In this document: positions 37,029 through 45,994 of the stretch, piece after piece
Layout of the letters: each line of letters opens with the position of its first letter
Numbering within the stretch: position 1 is the stretch's first letter
Assembly (NCBI RefSeq): GCF_963975745.1
Contig: NZ_CAXBIB010000018.1
Span: 1 to 64,000, forward strand
Reading direction: 5' to 3'
DNA length: 64,000 nt
From: Parvibaculum sp963975745
Lineage (GTDB): Bacteria; Pseudomonadota; Alphaproteobacteria; Parvibaculales; Parvibaculaceae
Position numbers and translations under genes: made by a program
The notes under the pieces: model-generated
The model's input: the letters and a program-made list of their open reading frames with translations, nothing else
What the model was told of the DNA's origin: nothing
Database searches by the model: none

Positions 37029-37664
37029 ATGTCAGTTTCAATGATCCGCTTGGATCGGCGCGGGGGAACCGCCAAGGCGGTCCTGGCCGTTGCGGTCTGC
37101 CTCGGGCTCACGGGCTGTGCCGCACCGGCCATCGGTGCGCTGACCGTCGGTCAGCTTCTGACAGTTGCCGGCATTTCCTCGACCGTCATGACCGGACGCG
37201 ATCTCGGCGAACATGTTGTGTCGGCCCTGACCGGCAAGGACTGCCGCTTTCTCGAAAGCCTGCTGCGCAACGGTCGCGATTTCTGTGAAGAGCGCGGCTC
37301 CGATGCGACACGCGACGATTTCGGCGGCGTGATCGCGCTTCTCGAAGGCCCGGATGGCAGCAAGCGGGAAACCCGCGTCGCCGCATCCGAACTCGATCCG
37401 CATGTGCTGGGCTTCGTGCCGGTCGACCGCCGCGCCGCACATGAATTCTCGCTCGAGATCGCCCGCGAGGCGGCGCGTGGCAAGCCGCGCGAGACCGTAT
37501 CCTTCGGCATGATGTCGGCGACCTTCGGCCAGTCCTTCGACTATCGCGTGGACATGGAGCCGCAAGGCACCTTCCCGGCACAAATCGCCGAAAGGCCGGC
37601 ACCTGCCGACACAAGCACAAGCCTCGACCTGCGTCCTTCGTTCTCGACCGCCAAGAAACTCTGA
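37029..37664 (+). CDS. putative lipoprotein, function unknown
   Basis: 211 residues. A signal peptide with lipobox LTGC at about residues 27-30 predicts lipidation at Cys30. The mature part has a hydrophobic segment (AIGALTVGQLLTVAGISSTVMTG, residues 34-56) next to the lipid anchor, then a CxxLESLLRNGRDFC motif (Cys72 to Cys86) that could form a disulfide. I do not recognise a domain. The ATG at 37029 is preceded by GAAGAGGGG. Convergent with zapE, with four bases between the stops. Confidence 0.7.
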   Translation: MSVSMIRLDRRGGTAKAVLAVAVCLGLTGCAAPAIGALTVGQLLTVAGISSTVMTGRDLGEHVVSALTGKDCRFLESLLRNGRDFCEERGSDATRDDFGGVIALLEGPDGSKRETRVAASELDPHVLGFVPVDRRAAHEFSLEIAREAARGKPRETVSFGMMSATFGQSFDYRVDMEPQGTFPAQIAERPAPADTSTSLDLRPSFSTAKKL

Positions 37665-37668
37665 CGCA

Positions 37669-38790
37669 CTAGTCGGCGCTTCTCAGCGCCAGATAGTCGA
37701 GACTCTGCATTTCGATCAGCCGCGATACCGTGCGTTCGAATTCGAACGCACCGTCGCCCTTTTCATAGAGCGCAGACGGCAAGGCCTCCGCCGACAGGAT
37801 GAGCTTGGTCTTCGCCTCGTAGAGCGCATCGATCAGCGTCACGAAGCGCTTGGCCTCGTTGCGCCGCTCCGGCCCCATGACAGGTACGTCGCGAATGATG
37901 ACCGTGTGGAAGCTCTGCGCGATCTTGAGATAATCGGCCGCCCCCAACGGCCTTGCACAGAGATCGCCGAAGGAGAAACGCGCAACGCCATGCGCCGCTT
38001 CCGGTACTTCGACGGCGCGCCCCTTCAGCGCCAGCGTCATCGGCTCGCCGCGCTTCATGTCGGTCAGCGCCGCAAAGGCATCGTCGAGCGCCGCATCGGC
38101 CGCAGGCCCGAGCGGCGCATGATAGACGGGCAGACCCTTGATCCGGTCCATCCGGTAATCGGTATCGCTGTCGAGATGCAGCACATCCATCTTCGTCTTG
38201 ACGAGATCGATGAAAGGCAGGAAACGGTGCCGGTTGAGGCCGCCCTCATAGAGCCCGTCCGGCGCGCGGTTCGACGTCGCGACGACGACGACACCACGTT
38301 CGAAGAGCTGTGAAAACAAGCGACCGAGGATCGACGCATCGGCGATGTCGTGGACCTGGAATTCGTCGAAACAGAGCAGCGCCGCTTGCCGCGCGATGGC
38401 GTCGGCAACCGGCGGAATCGGATCGGCGCCACTGACTTTTCCGGCTTTTTCCTGCTGCCGCCATTCGTGAATGCCTTCATGCACTTCCTGCATGAAGGCG
38501 TGGAAATGCACGCGCCGCCGCGGTTCGATCGCAACCGTCTCGAAGAAGAGATCCATCAGCATCGACTTGCCGCGTCCGACGCCACCCCAGATGTAGATCC
38601 CCTCAGGCGGCGTAACGGGTCTGCCGAATCCCGCCCAGGCAAAGGGCCCCACTTTCTTGCCTGGCCTCCATTCGGCAAGTTCGTCGGCAAGGTGCTGCAA
38701 ATGCTGCGCGGCATGCGCCTGCGCGGCGTCTGCGGCGATCTCGCCCTGCGCGATCTTCTGACGATAGGCGGAAAGCGGCCCGGATTTCAT
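37669..38790 (-). CDS. zapE: cell division protein ZapE (AFG1-like ATPase)
   Basis: 373-residue AAA-type ATPase of the AFG1/ZapE family, which in E. coli acts on the FtsZ ring late in constriction and in mitochondria helps turnover of respiratory complexes. Walker A GGVGRGKSMLMD near residue 67, Walker B LLCFDEFQVHDIADA near 138, and VATSNRAPDGLYEGGL near 175. In alphaproteobacteria it is usually next to mdh and the suc genes, as here. Confidence 0.94.
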   Translation of the reverse strand: MKSGPLSAYRQKIAQGEIAADAAQAHAAQHLQHLADELAEWRPGKKVGPFAWAGFGRPVTPPEGIYIWGGVGRGKSMLMDLFFETVAIEPRRRVHFHAFMQEVHEGIHEWRQQEKAGKVSGADPIPPVADAIARQAALLCFDEFQVHDIADASILGRLFSQLFERGVVVVATSNRAPDGLYEGGLNRHRFLPFIDLVKTKMDVLHLDSDTDYRMDRIKGLPVYHAPLGPAADAALDDAFAALTDMKRGEPMTLALKGRAVEVPEAAHGVARFSFGDLCARPLGAADYLKIAQSFHTVIIRDVPVMGPERRNEAKRFVTLIDALYEAKTKLILSAEALPSALYEKGDGAFEFERTVSRLIEMQSLDYLALRSAD

Positions 38791-38867
38791 TGGCTTCCGT
38801 CAGGAACATTGCATGAACACGGAGACTCGGCCAACATCGCCCTTCGCCATGCCAGAAGGAAAAGCCT

Positions 38868-39179
38868 GTGCAGCATCTGATCGAGCTCGCCGGACAATTC
38901 GAGGAAGCCTCAAAGCGTTACGCCGCCGCAAACGGCATAACGCGAAACGACGACTGGTTCATCCTCAAACTTCAGGAGGAACTGGGAGAGCTGACGCAGA
39001 TCTGGATGAAGCTGACCGATCGCGGGCGCAAGCGCGGGCTCAACGAGTCGGAACTGCGCGAGGCCCTGGCCGACGAAACCGCCGACCTGCTCGGGCACAT
39101 TCTTCTCTTCGCCGGCAGAAACGGCGTCGATCTCGCGCCAGCCATTGCACGCAAATGGCGCTTCGAGCCGGGCAGCTAG
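38868..39179 (+). CDS. MazG-like nucleotide pyrophosphohydrolase family protein
   Basis: 103 residues, an all-alpha NTP pyrophosphohydrolase (MazG-like). The metal-binding EExxE/ExxD pattern is present: LQEELGELTQIW near residue 33 and ADETADLLGHILLF near 67. Single-domain forms may remove non-standard nucleoside triphosphates, or bind only. Start is GTG at 38868 with AGAAGGA seven bases before. Its last four bases overlap the end of the convergent NAT gene. Confidence 0.82.
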   Translation: MQHLIELAGQFEEASKRYAAANGITRNDDWFILKLQEELGELTQIWMKLTDRGRKRGLNESELREALADETADLLGHILLFAGRNGVDLAPAIARKWRFEPGS

Positions 39180-40021
39180 GCGGTCGCCATCGCCCGCCAG
39201 GCATCCATATAGGGGTCGAGCACCACGGCGCGGTCATCCTCCGACAGTGGCAGATCGAAATGTTCCGCCAGCGCCGTCGCAATGTCCGCCGCGCTGTCGA
39301 GACAGCGATTCTCGACGCGGCCGTCGAGATGGCGGATCGTCAGATTGCAGTTGAAAAGCGTGATGCGGCGATCGGCCAGCGGCCGGGCGACGATCAGGAA
39401 CTGCACGAAGATCGACTGCGGATGGGTGGACGTATACCAGTTGGCAATCTCGTAATCGGCCCGCGTCTGCGGATCGAGCGTGAAGCGATAGACATTGCCC
39501 CATTCCTCGCCGAGTTTCGCCTGCAGCATATAGCCGTCGCCGTCGGCCAGCAGGCGGCGCGGCTCATGCGGCGTCTGCTGCTCGCTATCCGTTTCGAGAC
39601 GGATCGGCCCGGTCATGGTGAGGCCGCCAAAGCCGATATCGGCGAGAAACCGCCCCTCCGGCAGATCGACGAGGGAAAGCATATGCGACGGACCCGTATC
39701 GATCGTGTCCGGTGTCTTCCAGCGCACACGCCCGATCAGCGTCATGACGTTGAATCCGAGCTGGCGCAGCACCGCGGCAAAGAGCCCGTTGACCTCGAAG
39801 CAATAGCCGCCGCGCTTTTGCGCGACGAGCTTCTTCTGCAAGACGGGAGGGTCGAGCAAGATCGGCCGCTTCGCCAGCACATCGAGATTCTCGAACGGGA
39901 TCGCCGTCGCATGCGCGAAGTGCAGCGCCTTCAATGTTTCGAGCGTCGGCGCGCGCGGGCCCGAATAGCCGATGCGGGCGAAATAGGCATCGAGATCGAT
40001 TTGCGTATCGGCACTCATCAT
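39176..40021 (-). CDS. nat: arylamine N-acetyltransferase
   Basis: 281 residues. Transfers acetyl from acetyl-CoA to arylamines and hydrazines through a cysteine. The catalytic triad is visible: Cys in RGGYCFEVNGLF near residue 74, His in GPSHMLSLVDL near 112, and Asp in LADIGFGG near 128. It begins with IPFENLDVL near residue 42. Normal length for the family. It is flanked by mmsA upstream, 84 bp away. Confidence 0.93.
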   Translation of the reverse strand: MMSADTQIDLDAYFARIGYSGPRAPTLETLKALHFAHATAIPFENLDVLAKRPILLDPPVLQKKLVAQKRGGYCFEVNGLFAAVLRQLGFNVMTLIGRVRWKTPDTIDTGPSHMLSLVDLPEGRFLADIGFGGLTMTGPIRLETDSEQQTPHEPRRLLADGDGYMLQAKLGEEWGNVYRFTLDPQTRADYEIANWYTSTHPQSIFVQFLIVARPLADRRITLFNCNLTIRHLDGRVENRCLDSAADIATALAEHFDLPLSEDDRAVVLDPYMDAWRAMATA

Positions 40022-40105
40022 GCACCTCCATGAAACGGCCGCTCAGATATGGGAATGGCGCCGCCCGAGGGAAGCGCCATTTCTATTTTTCAGGGCAGTG
40101 CCATC

Positions 40106-41605
<1,500 letters not shown>

Positions 41606-41950
41606 GCGCTTCGCCGCAGCCCCGCCTGCGCAGGGCTCGCGCCTCCCTTTTGTGCTTGTCGAGGCTTGTGTAGCGCGCCGTTCGCCGGCGCGGCAAGGCC
41701 CGTCAGGGGCGATTCGGGGCCGCGCGACCGGATTCGGGGCTCCGGCAGCCGTGACCTAACGTCAACAGGGCAAAAGAATCCTCATAATCGGCCCTTTCAC
41801 TGTGGCCTTTCGGCCCAAATCATCACTAACATTGCCTCCGGGCGCCTGTCGAAACCATGCGGGAGAAGCCGGGGGGCCCTTTTCAGGCTGCGGAGATTGA
41901 GCAGCCGGGGTGAAACAAACGGGCGAAACGACCGCCAAGAGGAAATGACC
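41606..41950. other. 345-bp gap between mmsA and a small membrane protein gene
   Basis: It should contain divergent promoters for both neighbours. CATAAT (41783-41788) on the + strand is a good -10 but has no matching -35. CGTCAA at 41760 reads TTGACG on the minus strand, toward mmsA. A GGCC-ctttc...-type short dyad lies near 41791-41815. I find no gene or repeat. Confidence 0.4.
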
Positions 41951-42316
41951 ATGTCCAATTTCATGAAGACCGCCATTGCCATCATCGTGCTCGCCGTTGT
42001 GCTGGTGATCGGCTACCGGATGATGAATCCCGAAGACGCAACCATGGGCGAGACCACCGACAGCATGATGGAAGACGCCGGCGACGCCGCGGACGCCAGC
42101 ATGGACGCCGTGGGCGATGCTGCCGATGCGACCGTGGAAGCCGTCGAGGATGCGGCGGAGGCCACCGGCGACGCCGCAGGGGACGCATATGACGCCATGA
42201 CCGGCGAAGCGGAAGAAGCCGCGGAAGAAATGGAAGACGCTGCCGAGGAAGGCGCTGCGGCGATGGAAGATGCCGCCGAGGAAGGCGCCGCGGAAATGGA
42301 AGAAGCAGTCGAGTAA
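41951..42316 (+). CDS. small membrane-anchored acidic Ala/Glu-repeat protein
   Basis: 121 residues. A single N-terminal transmembrane helix (AIAIIVLAVVLVIGY, residues 7-21) is followed by about 95 residues made almost only of Ala, Glu, Asp, Met, Gly and Thr, in loose repeats of DA(A/V)(D/E)A and, at the end, EDAAEEGAA(A/E)ME. This pattern would give a long acidic helix outside the membrane. No family is recognised; it could be periplasmic or cytoplasmic depending on topology. Start chosen at 41951 with AGAGGA eight bases before; ATG 41945 is too close to that site. The frame is open far upstream but antisense to mmsA. Confidence 0.75.
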   Translation: MSNFMKTAIAIIVLAVVLVIGYRMMNPEDATMGETTDSMMEDAGDAADASMDAVGDAADATVEAVEDAAEATGDAAGDAYDAMTGEAEEAAEEMEDAAEEGAAAMEDAAEEGAAEMEEAVE

Positions 42317-42347
42317 GCTTCTTCATTCAACGGCTTGAGAGCGATCC

Positions 42348-42388
42348 GGCCCGCGCATCCGAAAGGTGGCGCGGGCCGTTTCCTTTTC
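42348..42388 (+). terminator. intrinsic terminator after the small acidic protein
   Basis: Perfect 9-bp stem GGCCCGCGC (42348-42356) / GCGCGGGCC (42369-42377) followed by GTTTCCTTTTC. It separates the + strand gene from the convergent acr3. Confidence 0.7.
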
Positions 42389-42390
42389 AC

Positions 42391-43479
42391 TCAGTCGGCC
42401 GGATGCGCCGCTTCGGCGCGGCGCAGCGCATCGGCCCCGAACCAGCGCCGTCCGAGCCAGAGCGCCACGCTGACCAGCCCGATCAGCACCGGCACCTCGA
42501 CCAGCGGCCCGATGACGGTGGCGAAGGCGACGGGCGAAGCGATGCCGAAAGCCGCGATCGCGACCGCAATGGCCAGTTCGAAATTGTTGCTGGCCGCCGT
42601 GAACGAGAGCGAGACGGTGCGCGGATAATCGGCCCCCAGCAGCCGGCTCATCGCAAAACTGATCAGAAACATGATGACGAAATAGAGCGCCAAGGGCACG
42701 GCGATGCGCAGCGCGTCGAGCGGCAGCGCCAGCACCGCCTCGCCCTTCATCGCGAACATGACCGCGATGGTGAACAGCAGCGCGATCAGCGTGACGGGCG
42801 CAATGCGCGGCACGAAGCGGTTGTCATAGGCTTCTGCCCCGATGCGCGGCCGCAGCCAGCGCCGCGTCAGATAGCCGGCGCCGAAGGGCAGGCCGAGATA
42901 GAGCAGCACCGCGCCCGCAATCGTCCAGAAGCCGACCGCGATCACCTGGCCCTCGAGACCGAAAAGCGGCGGCAGCACGGCGAGGAAGAACCAGGCATAG
43001 ACGCTGAAGAAGAGAAGCTGGAAGAGGCTGTTGAAGGCGACGAGCGCCGCCACATATTCGTTGCTGCCGCGCGCCAGCTGGTTCCAGACGATGACCATCG
43101 CGATGCAGCGCGCCAGGCCGATCAGGATGAGGCCGGTCATGTAGGCCGGTTCATCCGACAGGAAGAGAACGGCAAGGCCGAACATCAGGAAGGGCCCGAT
43201 CAGCCAGTTCTGGATGAGCGACAGCGCGAGAACGCGGCGATCCTCGAAAATGCGCGGCAATTCCTCGTAGCGCACCCGCGCCAGCGGCGGATACATCATC
43301 AGGATCAGGCCGATGGCGATGGGGATGTTGGTGGAGCCGACCGAAAGCGCGTCCAGCGCCGCCGGGGCCCCCTCGAAAAGCGTGCCGGCGGCAACGCCTG
43401 CCGCCATGGCGGCGAATATCCAGACGGTCAGATAACGGTCGAGAAAGCCGAGCCGGCGCGGCGCGCTTTCCGCCGCCAT
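42391..43479 (-). CDS. acr3: arsenite efflux transporter Acr3
   Basis: Inner-membrane arsenite permease of the Acr3 (BART superfamily) type. 362 residues with about ten membrane helices; ALARCIAMVIVWNQLARG (with the conserved cysteine in transmembrane helix 4 needed for transport) and SFTAASNNFELAIAVAIA with the conserved helix-9 glutamate. Start ATG at 43479 overlaps the arsC stop (TAATG). Last gene of the ars operon. Confidence 0.95.
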   Translation of the reverse strand: MAAESAPRRLGFLDRYLTVWIFAAMAAGVAAGTLFEGAPAALDALSVGSTNIPIAIGLILMMYPPLARVRYEELPRIFEDRRVLALSLIQNWLIGPFLMFGLAVLFLSDEPAYMTGLILIGLARCIAMVIVWNQLARGSNEYVAALVAFNSLFQLLFFSVYAWFFLAVLPPLFGLEGQVIAVGFWTIAGAVLLYLGLPFGAGYLTRRWLRPRIGAEAYDNRFVPRIAPVTLIALLFTIAVMFAMKGEAVLALPLDALRIAVPLALYFVIMFLISFAMSRLLGADYPRTVSLSFTAASNNFELAIAVAIAAFGIASPVAFATVIGPLVEVPVLIGLVSVALWLGRRWFGADALRRAEAAHPAD

Positions 43480-44006
43480 TACCCGGCCTCCACGATGCCG
43501 CGGCCGAGATCGCTGAGCTTCTTCTGCAGGGCAAGCTTGTCGAGCGAGCGCAGCGGCAGATTGGTGAAGATGTCGATGCGGGTACGGATTTGCCGGAACA
43601 CGTCGAGGAAGAACGCGTGTTTTTCGGCCTCGCTGCCTTCGAAGGCGGCCGGATCGGCGAAGGGCCAATGGGCCGTCATCGGTTGACCCGGCCAGATCGG
43701 ACAGACCTCGCCGGCCGCATTGTCGCAGACGGTGAAGACGAAATTCATCTTCGGCGCGCCAGGCGCCTCGAACTCGTCCCAGCTCTTCGAGCGCAATCCA
43801 TCGACGTTGAGCTTTGCCGTTCGCAGCACGTCGAGGGCGACCGGATTGACCTTGCCCGCCGGATGACTGCCGGCGCTATAGGCACGGAACGGCCGTCCGA
43901 CAAGCGAATTGAGATAGGCCTCCGCCATGATGCTGCGCGCCGAATTGCCGGTGCAGAGAAAAAGAACATTGTAGATTTCAGCCTGGTTTTCCGGCGCGCC
44001 GCTCAT
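43479..44006 (-). CDS. arsC: arsenate reductase, low-molecular-weight phosphatase type
   Basis: Reduces arsenate to arsenite for export. 175 residues. The P-loop CTGNSARS near residue 18 is that of the LMW-phosphatase class. A second cysteine pair region, TVCDNAAGEVCPIWPG near 92-105, supplies the redox cysteines. In the short product of this class electrons come from thioredoxin or glutathione/glutaredoxin; which one cannot be read. Lies 15 bp after arsI and is coupled to acr3. Confidence 0.92.
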   Translation of the reverse strand: MSGAPENQAEIYNVLFLCTGNSARSIMAEAYLNSLVGRPFRAYSAGSHPAGKVNPVALDVLRTAKLNVDGLRSKSWDEFEAPGAPKMNFVFTVCDNAAGEVCPIWPGQPMTAHWPFADPAAFEGSEAEKHAFFLDVFRQIRTRIDIFTNLPLRSLDKLALQKKLSDLGRGIVEAG

Positions 44007-44021
44007 GGATGTGTCCTCGTG

Positions 44022-44510
44022 TCAGCAACAGGCAGAGACGGGTTTCGTCTCCGGCTCGGGCTTTGCGACGGCAGGCGCGCAGCCACAGACCGATTGATCC
44101 GTACCCGTCATGTCGAGCTTTTCGAGCTCGGGTCCGCTGCCGAATTCTTCCATCTGATGCAGGGTGTGGAAGGCTTCCCAGCGCACCCCGTCGGGATCGG
44201 CGGTCCAGCTTTTCTCGGACTTGGCGTAGCAGCAGGTCGTGACGCCTTCGGGCAGATAGGGCGCTTCCGCCGCCTTCAGACGATCGAAGATCGGCGCCAG
44301 TTCCTCCGGCGTATCGACCTGGATGCCCGCATGGCCGAAGCCTTTTTCGCCGGAAACCGTCTCGACGACGAAATTGACGCGCGGGTCCTCCAGCATCCAT
44401 TTGGCATAGCCCGGACGGCGCACCGAAGGCGCGGCGCCGAACAGGGTTGAATAGAAAGTCACCGACTTTTCAAGATCTTCGACACCGAAGCTGACATGCA
44501 GACGTTTCAT
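44022..44510 (-). CDS. arsI: ArsI-type C-As lyase (VOC-family dioxygenase)
   Basis: 162-residue vicinal-oxygen-chelate protein. It begins MKRLHVSFGVEDLEKSVTFY. The two adjacent cysteines in GVTTCCYAKSEKSW near residue 92-93 are the trivalent organoarsenical site of ArsI; iron ligands of the VOC fold are His5, His62-type (FGHAGIQVD) and Glu115-type (WEAF) residues. ArsI cleaves the carbon-arsenic bond of methylarsenite and trivalent aromatic arsenicals. A Cys-rich tail (SVCGCAP and SACC) is also present. Older annotations call such proteins cadmium-induced CadI. ATG overlaps the arsR stop by one base. Confidence 0.88.
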   Translation of the reverse strand: MKRLHVSFGVEDLEKSVTFYSTLFGAAPSVRRPGYAKWMLEDPRVNFVVETVSGEKGFGHAGIQVDTPEELAPIFDRLKAAEAPYLPEGVTTCCYAKSEKSWTADPDGVRWEAFHTLHQMEEFGSGPELEKLDMTGTDQSVCGCAPAVAKPEPETKPVSACC

Positions 44511-44872
44511 CACACGCATTCCTTTCGCGTTGGTTGGGTTGCCGCCGTTGCGCAGGGCGCGAGCGTCCCGCAGGCGCCCTGGCAGCAATCGTCGAGCAGG
44601 AAACCGGTGAGCCCCAGCATCGTGTCGAGATCGGCCTGATAGACGATCGAGCGGCCCTCGCGCCGCGAGGTCACCAGCCCCGCATGCGCCAGCTCCTTGA
44701 GATGAAAGGACAAGGTGGCCGGCGCCACATCGAGCGCCTGGGCGATCTCGCCGGCCGCCAGCCCGCCCTCGCCCCTGACCGGCGCATGGGCGCGCACCAG
44801 GGCGCGGAAGATCGACAGGCGGGTCTCCTGGGCAAGGGCCGACAGGGCCGAGAGGGCGGTTTCCATTTCCAT
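44510..44872 (-). CDS. arsR: ArsR-family transcriptional repressor
   Basis: 120-residue winged-helix metalloregulator, first gene of the ars operon. Helix-turn-helix: AAGEIAQALDVAPATLSFHLKELAHAGLV (first part near residue 42), with wing SRREGRSIVY. The classic ELCVCDL site is absent; instead three or four cysteines lie at the C-terminal end (DDCCQGACGTLAPC), like ArsR forms that bind As(III) at the C-terminus. Start set at ATG 44872; an upstream ATG at 44908 would cover the promoter. Confidence 0.92.
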   Translation of the reverse strand: MEMETALSALSALAQETRLSIFRALVRAHAPVRGEGGLAAGEIAQALDVAPATLSFHLKELAHAGLVTSRREGRSIVYQADLDTMLGLTGFLLDDCCQGACGTLAPCATAATQPTRKECV

Positions 44873-44879
44873 GTTTCGA

Positions 44880-44908
44880 CAACTATCAAAATAAAAACAC
44901 GCCGTCAA
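44880..44908 (-). promoter_or_regulatory. promoter of the ars operon
   Basis: On the minus strand TTGACG (44903-44908) stands about 15-17 bp before an AT-rich GATAGT/TAGTTG stretch ending near 44880, only a few bases ahead of the arsR ATG. The message would be nearly leaderless, and ArsR bound there would block polymerase. I see no clear dyad for ArsR. Confidence 0.4.
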
Positions 44909-44942
44909 GGACCGCGATGGCGACAGACCTGTGCACGCCCGA

Positions 44943-45154
44943 CCCCCCCTCTGTCACGGAACTGTCACGAAACTGTCACAAATGGACTTGTCCCCGGGGG
45001 ATAAGTCGATTTGTCCCCGGGGGGAGAAGCCGGTTTATCCCCGGGGGCAGACACGACTTGTCCCCGGGGGGCGGGTCCCCGGCCGCCCGCGACGCCGAAT
45101 CGGGCGGCTGCCGGACGAAAAAACTTCTCCCCACCCCCGGGGACAGGTTTTTTC
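44943..45154 (+). repeat. composite intergenic repeat, copy B (Pho-box iterons plus TTRTCCCCGG array)
   Basis: Same parts as copy A at 14416: C-tract, three CTGTCAC repeats, then GGGGATAAGTCG. Here the second part is expanded: TTRTCCCCGGGGG occurs at 44988, 45011, 45035 and 45058, a period of 23-24 bp. It ends in a perfect hairpin at 45117-45154 (GAAAAAAC-ttc-TCCCC-accccc-GGGGA-cag-GTTTTTTC) that looks like a two-way terminator. The 481-bp arsR-ABM gap otherwise holds no recognisable gene. Confidence 0.8.
44951..44979 (+). promoter_or_regulatory. Pho box beside the ars operon (three half sites, 11-bp spacing)
   Basis: CTGTCAC-ggaa-CTGTCAC-gaaa-CTGTCAC fits the PhoB recognition pattern. It points away from arsR, toward the TTRTCCCC array; the next + strand gene starts about 370 bp on. 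It is about 43 bp upstream of the ars promoter, so an effect on the arsenic genes is also possible, which would make sense because arsenate enters through phosphate transporters. Confidence 0.6.
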
Positions 45155-45353
45155 CGCCCCGCAGACCATCCGCCCGAAAGCCGCGCCGGAATGCCCCGCC
45201 CCGCCCGTTGAATGATCGAGGCACCTTCGCGTGCCCTCCGGCGTCAGCATCCCTCAAATGCGATGCCGCGGCCCGCGCCACTTGTCCCCCCTTCAGTGGC
45301 GCGGGCCGGCCGCGCCCGCGCTAGACTGCGGCGCAGGACGGAGGGAGCAAGCG

Positions 45354-45650
45354 ATGATCGTCATCACCGGCACGGCACGGATCGCCGAAGAGAACCGCGA
45401 CGCCTTCAGAAAGGTCGCCGAACGCCAGGTGACGCTGTCGCGTGCCGAGGCGGGCAATATTTCCTATGCCTGGTTCGAAGACCAGATGGAGCGCGGCCGC
45501 TTTTTCTTTCACGAGGAATGGAAGGATCGCGCCGCCGTCGATTTCCATTTCGCGCAAACCTATTGCCACGAATTCATGGCGGCCGCCCGCGCGCTGGCCG
45601 AGACGCCGCCCGACATCACGATCCGTGAAGTCGTGGTGAAGGAAGGGTAA
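45354..45650 (+). CDS. ABM-domain (antibiotic biosynthesis monooxygenase-like) protein
   Basis: 98 residues, a dimeric alpha-beta barrel of the ABM/YgiN type: MIVITGTARIAEENRDAF at the start, the EAGNISYAWFEDQ strand near residue 36 and FFFHEEWKDRAAVDFHF near 50. Family members include quinol monooxygenases and haem-degrading enzymes, but most are of unknown function. GGAGGGAG lies before the ATG. A CTAGACT -10-like box is 27 bp upstream. Confidence 0.85.
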   Translation: MIVITGTARIAEENRDAFRKVAERQVTLSRAEAGNISYAWFEDQMERGRFFFHEEWKDRAAVDFHFAQTYCHEFMAAARALAETPPDITIREVVVKEG

Positions 45651-45768
45651 ATCCTCCGGCGACGGAGGACCGGATTTCCGTCGCTTTTGCGGCGCCGACC
45701 GACAGCCGACGGCGCAGCGCCGCGCGCCCGTTCACCCGATGTTCAGACCTCGCGGCCTAGACTTTTCT

Positions 45769-45888
45769 CAAGACGGCGCCGGATGTACGCGCCGGAACTT
45801 CGGGTCCAGGCCCCGGCTGCGTCACGAGCGCCCCGGCCCATCCTGGCCTACACAGAACCCGGCCCGCGCCTCGCGGGGCCGGGTTTTT
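45769..45888 (+). ncRNA. candidate small RNA between ABM and PF10118 genes
   Basis: In a 344-bp gene-free gap, CCTAGACT (45756-45763, the -10-like string seen before three genes here) is followed about 120 bp later by a strong terminator (45856-45888). No open frame of note with a ribosome binding site lies between. The terminator could instead end the ABM transcript. Confidence 0.25.
45856..45888 (+). terminator. intrinsic terminator
   Basis: Stem AACCCGGCC (45856-45864) / GGCCGGGTT (45877-45885), with inner CGCG/CGCG pairing, followed by a run of five T (45884-45888). It ends the ABM transcript or a small RNA. Confidence 0.8.
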
Positions 45889-45994
45889 CTTCGCCGCGCG
45901 CGCAGCCGGGACGACAGCGCCGCCGATTGGCCGCTATAGTGGCCCGGCCGGCCCGCAAGCGGCAGGCGAAAGAAAAGGCCCGGGAAGGCGAGCG

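Noticed and set aside
42391..44908. Arsenic operon as a recently transferred island
   Set aside because: GC content and codon use look like the rest of the window and no integrase, transposase or attachment site is present.
44988..45070. CRISPR-like array of TTRTCCCCGGGGG units
   Set aside because: Units are about 13 bp with gaps of about 10 bp, far below CRISPR repeat and spacer lengths, and there is no cas gene.
45652..45669. TCCTCCG-gcga-CGGAGGA hairpin after the ABM gene as a terminator
   Set aside because: Good stem but no T-run after it; the hairpin at 45856-45888 is a better terminator.
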